Below, piece by piece: positions 13,873-16,206 of a DNA stretch of 16,206 bases. The notes under the pieces were generated by a model, which made no database searches, was not told the DNA's origin, and saw only the letters and a program-made list of their open reading frames with translations. Source of the DNA: CAWBRT01 sp050015355 (GTDB lineage Bacteria > Acidobacteriota > Terriglobia > Terriglobales > Acidobacteriaceae); the NCBI GenBank assembly GCA_050015355.1, contig JBEKBO010000105.1, positions 1 through 16,206 on the forward strand. Direction: 5' to 3'. How positions within the stretch are numbered: the first letter of the stretch is position 1; each line of letters begins with the position of its first letter. Both the position numbers and the translations under genes were made by a program.

Positions 13873-16027
13873 CCGGGAAGCGTTTCCCTAAGTCTTGGGC
13901 CAAGGATTCGGCTCGTGCCGTATCGCCCGCCATGGCAAACGACAGCGCGGCTTCGCTCTCGGCCCCCTGACTCGTCGGAGCGAGCTTCAAAGCCTCTGCC
14001 GCTGACTGCCGGGCTTCTGTGGGATTGCCGAAGGCGGCTTCGCGCAGGGCAGCATTCGCCTGCCATGTCGCCCCGCTTTCTTTGTTGTCCGTTCGTAATG
14101 CGGAGTCCACAGCCCGCTTGGTCAGTCCCCGCGCTTTGCCCACATGACCGGCATACGCCTCGGTGTCGGACGCATCTTCCAGCCCGAGGTACTCATACTC
14201 GGGCTTGCCCGCGAACCACTGTTGCTGTTCCGCCATCGCGGCGGAGTCCGCCCCGAGAAAGGCAAGCTCATAAAGAACTTCGTGCAGTTGGTAATTATCC
14301 AGTTTTCGCGCCTGCGCCTCGTGGATGACCTGCCGGGCGTCGTCGAAACGCTGCAAGTAAAGGGAGTAAATGGCGAGATTCCCGTAAGAGAGCCCTGAAT
14401 CCGGTGGAAGGCGCAGGGCTTGCCTCACCATCTCCGCGGCTTTCTCATACTGCCCCAGACTGGAGTACACTCCGCCCAAATTGTGATACCCTCTGGATTT
14501 CCGCGGGTAGCTCTCAATCTCCTCCTGATACGTCTGGGCCGCTTTATCCAGTTCCCCGGTTACATACGAATAGTAGAGGGCGGCGATGTGCAGCTTTTCC
14601 CGTTCGCTGGTATGCTCTCGCAACTGGAATGCTTTGGTCAGGTACTCGCGGGCCCGCACTGGCTGGCCGAGATTGAGGTACTCCACGGCCACTCCGGTGT
14701 AGCCCGCGACAAAATTCGGATCAAGCTCGATGGCGCGTTGAAAGTAATGCAGGGCTGCGGCGGGGCCTTTCTCATCTTCGGCCTTTGCGCCAAGGCTGTA
14801 CGCCTTCAGAGCTTCGAGCGAAGACGTGGTGGCCTGTTCGAGCGGAACATCAAACTTTTGCACCGTCGCCAGCGACTCGCCCAGTTCGCCCCGCAGCTTC
14901 GATGCCGCCTCACCCAGCGCCTCCAGCACCTTCTCCTTGGACGCCGCCGTCACCTGCTCCTGCGCCAGCGTGTCTCCGCTCTGGCAATTCACGGCCTTCA
15001 GTCCCAGCACATATTCGCTGCCCAGACTGCCAATCGTTCCCCCAATGTAAGCCCTGCTGCCCGCCCGCTGGCAAAGCTCGCGGGTCACTGCGGGCGTGAG
15101 TTTCGTGTCAGCCGGACGGGTCATCAGTTGCAAGGTTTCCGCGACTTGCTGATCTGAGAGCACATTCAGGAAAGGCGATTGCCGCAGGGAAACGTTAAGC
15201 CCCGTCTTCAGCGTATCGTCGAAGATTGCATCGCCCGTGCTGTTGGCAAAATCGGCGAGAACGATGGTGTCCTTGTCGGTCAGGCGCTTGCTTCGATGCG
15301 AACGATAGTAAAGTCCGCCCGCCAAGAGCAAGCCGACAAGCAGGACTGGAACCGCAATCTTCCAGAGCTTTCCAACGCGAGCCACAGGAGCCTTGTCAAC
15401 GGCCATCGTGCCGGAAGAAGTCAGCGCAGCAATCTCAACGACTGGCTCCACAGCCGGCACGGGTTTTTCACCAGCCGTTTGAGAAGCCGCGAACGCCACT
15501 GCCTCTTTCGACGCGCCTTCCGGAGAACTCAGCGGCACCTCCGGAAGTATGGCAGGCTCGGACACCTCCGATTCCGGATGCGTGGGAGCGGCCGGCTGCA
15601 CTGGAGCTGCAACGCATGGCTCCATTCGCGCCAGCAACATCTTTATGGTGCCCGCGAGATTCTTGAGATGAGCCTCCAGCGGCGGCGTCAGGGCATCGAG
15701 CCAGTGAACGTTCCCGATGAAATACTCCAGCGCTCTCGCCGGAATGACGTCTTCGACCCGCAAAGGCAGGATTGCGACGCCGTGGTTGACAGCTCGTTCG
15801 ACCTCTTTGTGAATCTGCGGTGAGGCATTCGCGGCGGACGTGAAGATGAGAACCATGATTCGGGACTGCTCAATGGCTTCAATGACGCACTCGCCCCATT
15901 CCATGCCCGGAACCACATCCCGGGGACCAATCCAGCACCGGATGCCATTCAGTTCGAGCATGGCGCAGACGGCGTCGGCAGTGATTTTGTTCTTTGCCGA
16001 ATAGCTGATAAAAACGTCGTGAGACAT
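13811..16027 (-). CDS. TIR-transmembrane-TPR protein, 3' frameshifted
   Basis: The main frame codes 738 residues. A TIR domain spans 1-133 (DVFISYSAKN, RCWIGPRDVVPGMEW, IMVLIFTSAA), with candidate catalytic E75 in Q-I-H-K-E. A Pro/Glu/Ala-rich linker follows (about 135-215), then one membrane helix (223-240), then a domain starting TIVLADFANSTGDAIFDDTL (254-273), then TPRs from about 405 (ALHYFQRAIELDPNF; YHNLGGVYSSLGQYEKAAEM). The body after the linker is that of acidobacterial Ser/Thr kinase-TM-TPR proteins, here with TIR in the kinase position. The TIR should face the cytoplasm and the TPRs the other side. An extra base near 13873-13877 gives 20 aberrant final residues (from A-G-Y-A-D-A); the true end follows in another frame. 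The start is ATG 16027, without a clear ribosome site. Whether it signals through NAD is unproven. Confidence 0.85.
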   Translation of the reverse strand: MSHDVFISYSAKNKITADAVCAMLELNGIRCWIGPRDVVPGMEWGECVIEAIEQSRIMVLIFTSAANASPQIHKEVERAVNHGVAILPLRVEDVIPARALEYFIGNVHWLDALTPPLEAHLKNLAGTIKMLLARMEPCVAAPVQPAAPTHPESEVSEPAILPEVPLSSPEGASKEAVAFAASQTAGEKPVPAVEPVVEIAALTSSGTMAVDKAPVARVGKLWKIAVPVLLVGLLLAGGLYYRSHRSKRLTDKDTIVLADFANSTGDAIFDDTLKTGLNVSLRQSPFLNVLSDQQVAETLQLMTRPADTKLTPAVTRELCQRAGSRAYIGGTIGSLGSEYVLGLKAVNCQSGDTLAQEQVTAASKEKVLEALGEAASKLRGELGESLATVQKFDVPLEQATTSSLEALKAYSLGAKAEDEKGPAAALHYFQRAIELDPNFVAGYTGVAVEYLNLGQPVRAREYLTKAFQLREHTSEREKLHIAALYYSYVTGELDKAAQTYQEEIESYPRKSRGYHNLGGVYSSLGQYEKAAEMVRQALRLPPDSGLSYGNLAIYSLYLQRFDDARQVIHEAQARKLDNYQLHEVLYELAFLGADSAAMAEQQQWFAGKPEYEYLGLEDASDTEAYAGHVGKARGLTKRAVDSALRTDNKESGATWQANAALREAAFGNPTEARQSAAEALKLAPTSQGAESEAALSFAMAGDTARAESLAQDLGKRFPAGYADAIALAACDSGAIGAG

Positions 16028-16206
16028 ACAGACCGGGCTTCTACTCAGGTTCGCCTCAGCGGGTGCTGCGTCTCAACGGGCGGGGAACTGCTCTTCGGGG
16101 AGGCGAGAGAATGTACGGCCCGAATTGTACTCCTGCACGACCGCGTGGCGACGAAGAGAAAGAAGACAGGTTGGTGATTCCCAAGCTGGCAGAGACACTG
16201 CGAATC
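16028..16206. other. Upstream region of the second TIR gene, to window end
   Basis: No gene is supported in these 179 bases. On the minus strand TACAAT near 16126-16131 resembles a -10 box about 100 bases before the ATG, but no fitting -35 box is seen. Confidence 0.3.

Noticed and set aside
14420..15157. 245-residue plus-strand open frame
   Set aside because: It is antisense to the TPR part of the second TIR protein, which has recognisable repeats.

Overview
The window looks like accessory chromosomal DNA from an acidobacterium, probably close to the Solibacteres/Bryobacterales. This is inferred from gene style rather than from a marker gene. The pointers are a TIR protein with the membrane-plus-TPR body usual in acidobacterial Ser/Thr kinases, a small secreted protein with a VPEG-type C-terminal sorting signal, a small zinc-ribbon protein, and many remnants in moderately GC-rich DNA. 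No rRNA, tRNA or CRISPR array was found.

Bases 1-4670 hold small genes and mobile-DNA traces. In order they are a secreted alpha/beta protein flanked by two copies of a short repeat, a zinc-ribbon protein, the 3' end of an IS3-family transposase, and a HigB/HigA-type toxin-antitoxin operon with a two-site palindromic operator. Two near-identical small HNH proteins follow, one on each side of an AAA_14/DUF4143 ATPase. A 116-bp palindromic repeat lies just before the second HNH gene.

Bases 4671-7900 are gene-poor and partly decayed. They contain a probable structured RNA ending in a strong terminator, a small membrane protein, a frameshifted Sfp-type phosphopantetheinyl transferase, and a VPEG-CTERM-like secreted protein with its own promoter and terminator. 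A broken C-terminal remnant and a low-GC gene of unknown function come next; the latter has a second, stop-separated copy of its own motif behind it.

Bases 7836-16027 form a conflict or defence-like island. A large zinc ribbon-TIR-STAND NTPase-TPR protein (minus strand) is divergent from a SLOG protein with four predicted membrane helices (plus strand). A second TIR protein (TIR-TM-TPR, minus strand, frameshifted near its 3' end) lies beyond it. The natural reading is a Thoeris-like two-gene system. The STAND/TPR part would sense a trigger, the TIR domain would make an NAD-derived signal, and the SLOG domain of the membrane protein would bind it and permeabilise the membrane. Domain content and divergent layout are read directly from the sequence; the signalling link is inference.

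Two genes (the transferase and the second TIR protein) are each broken by what looks like a single inserted base. This could be real decay or sequencing error.
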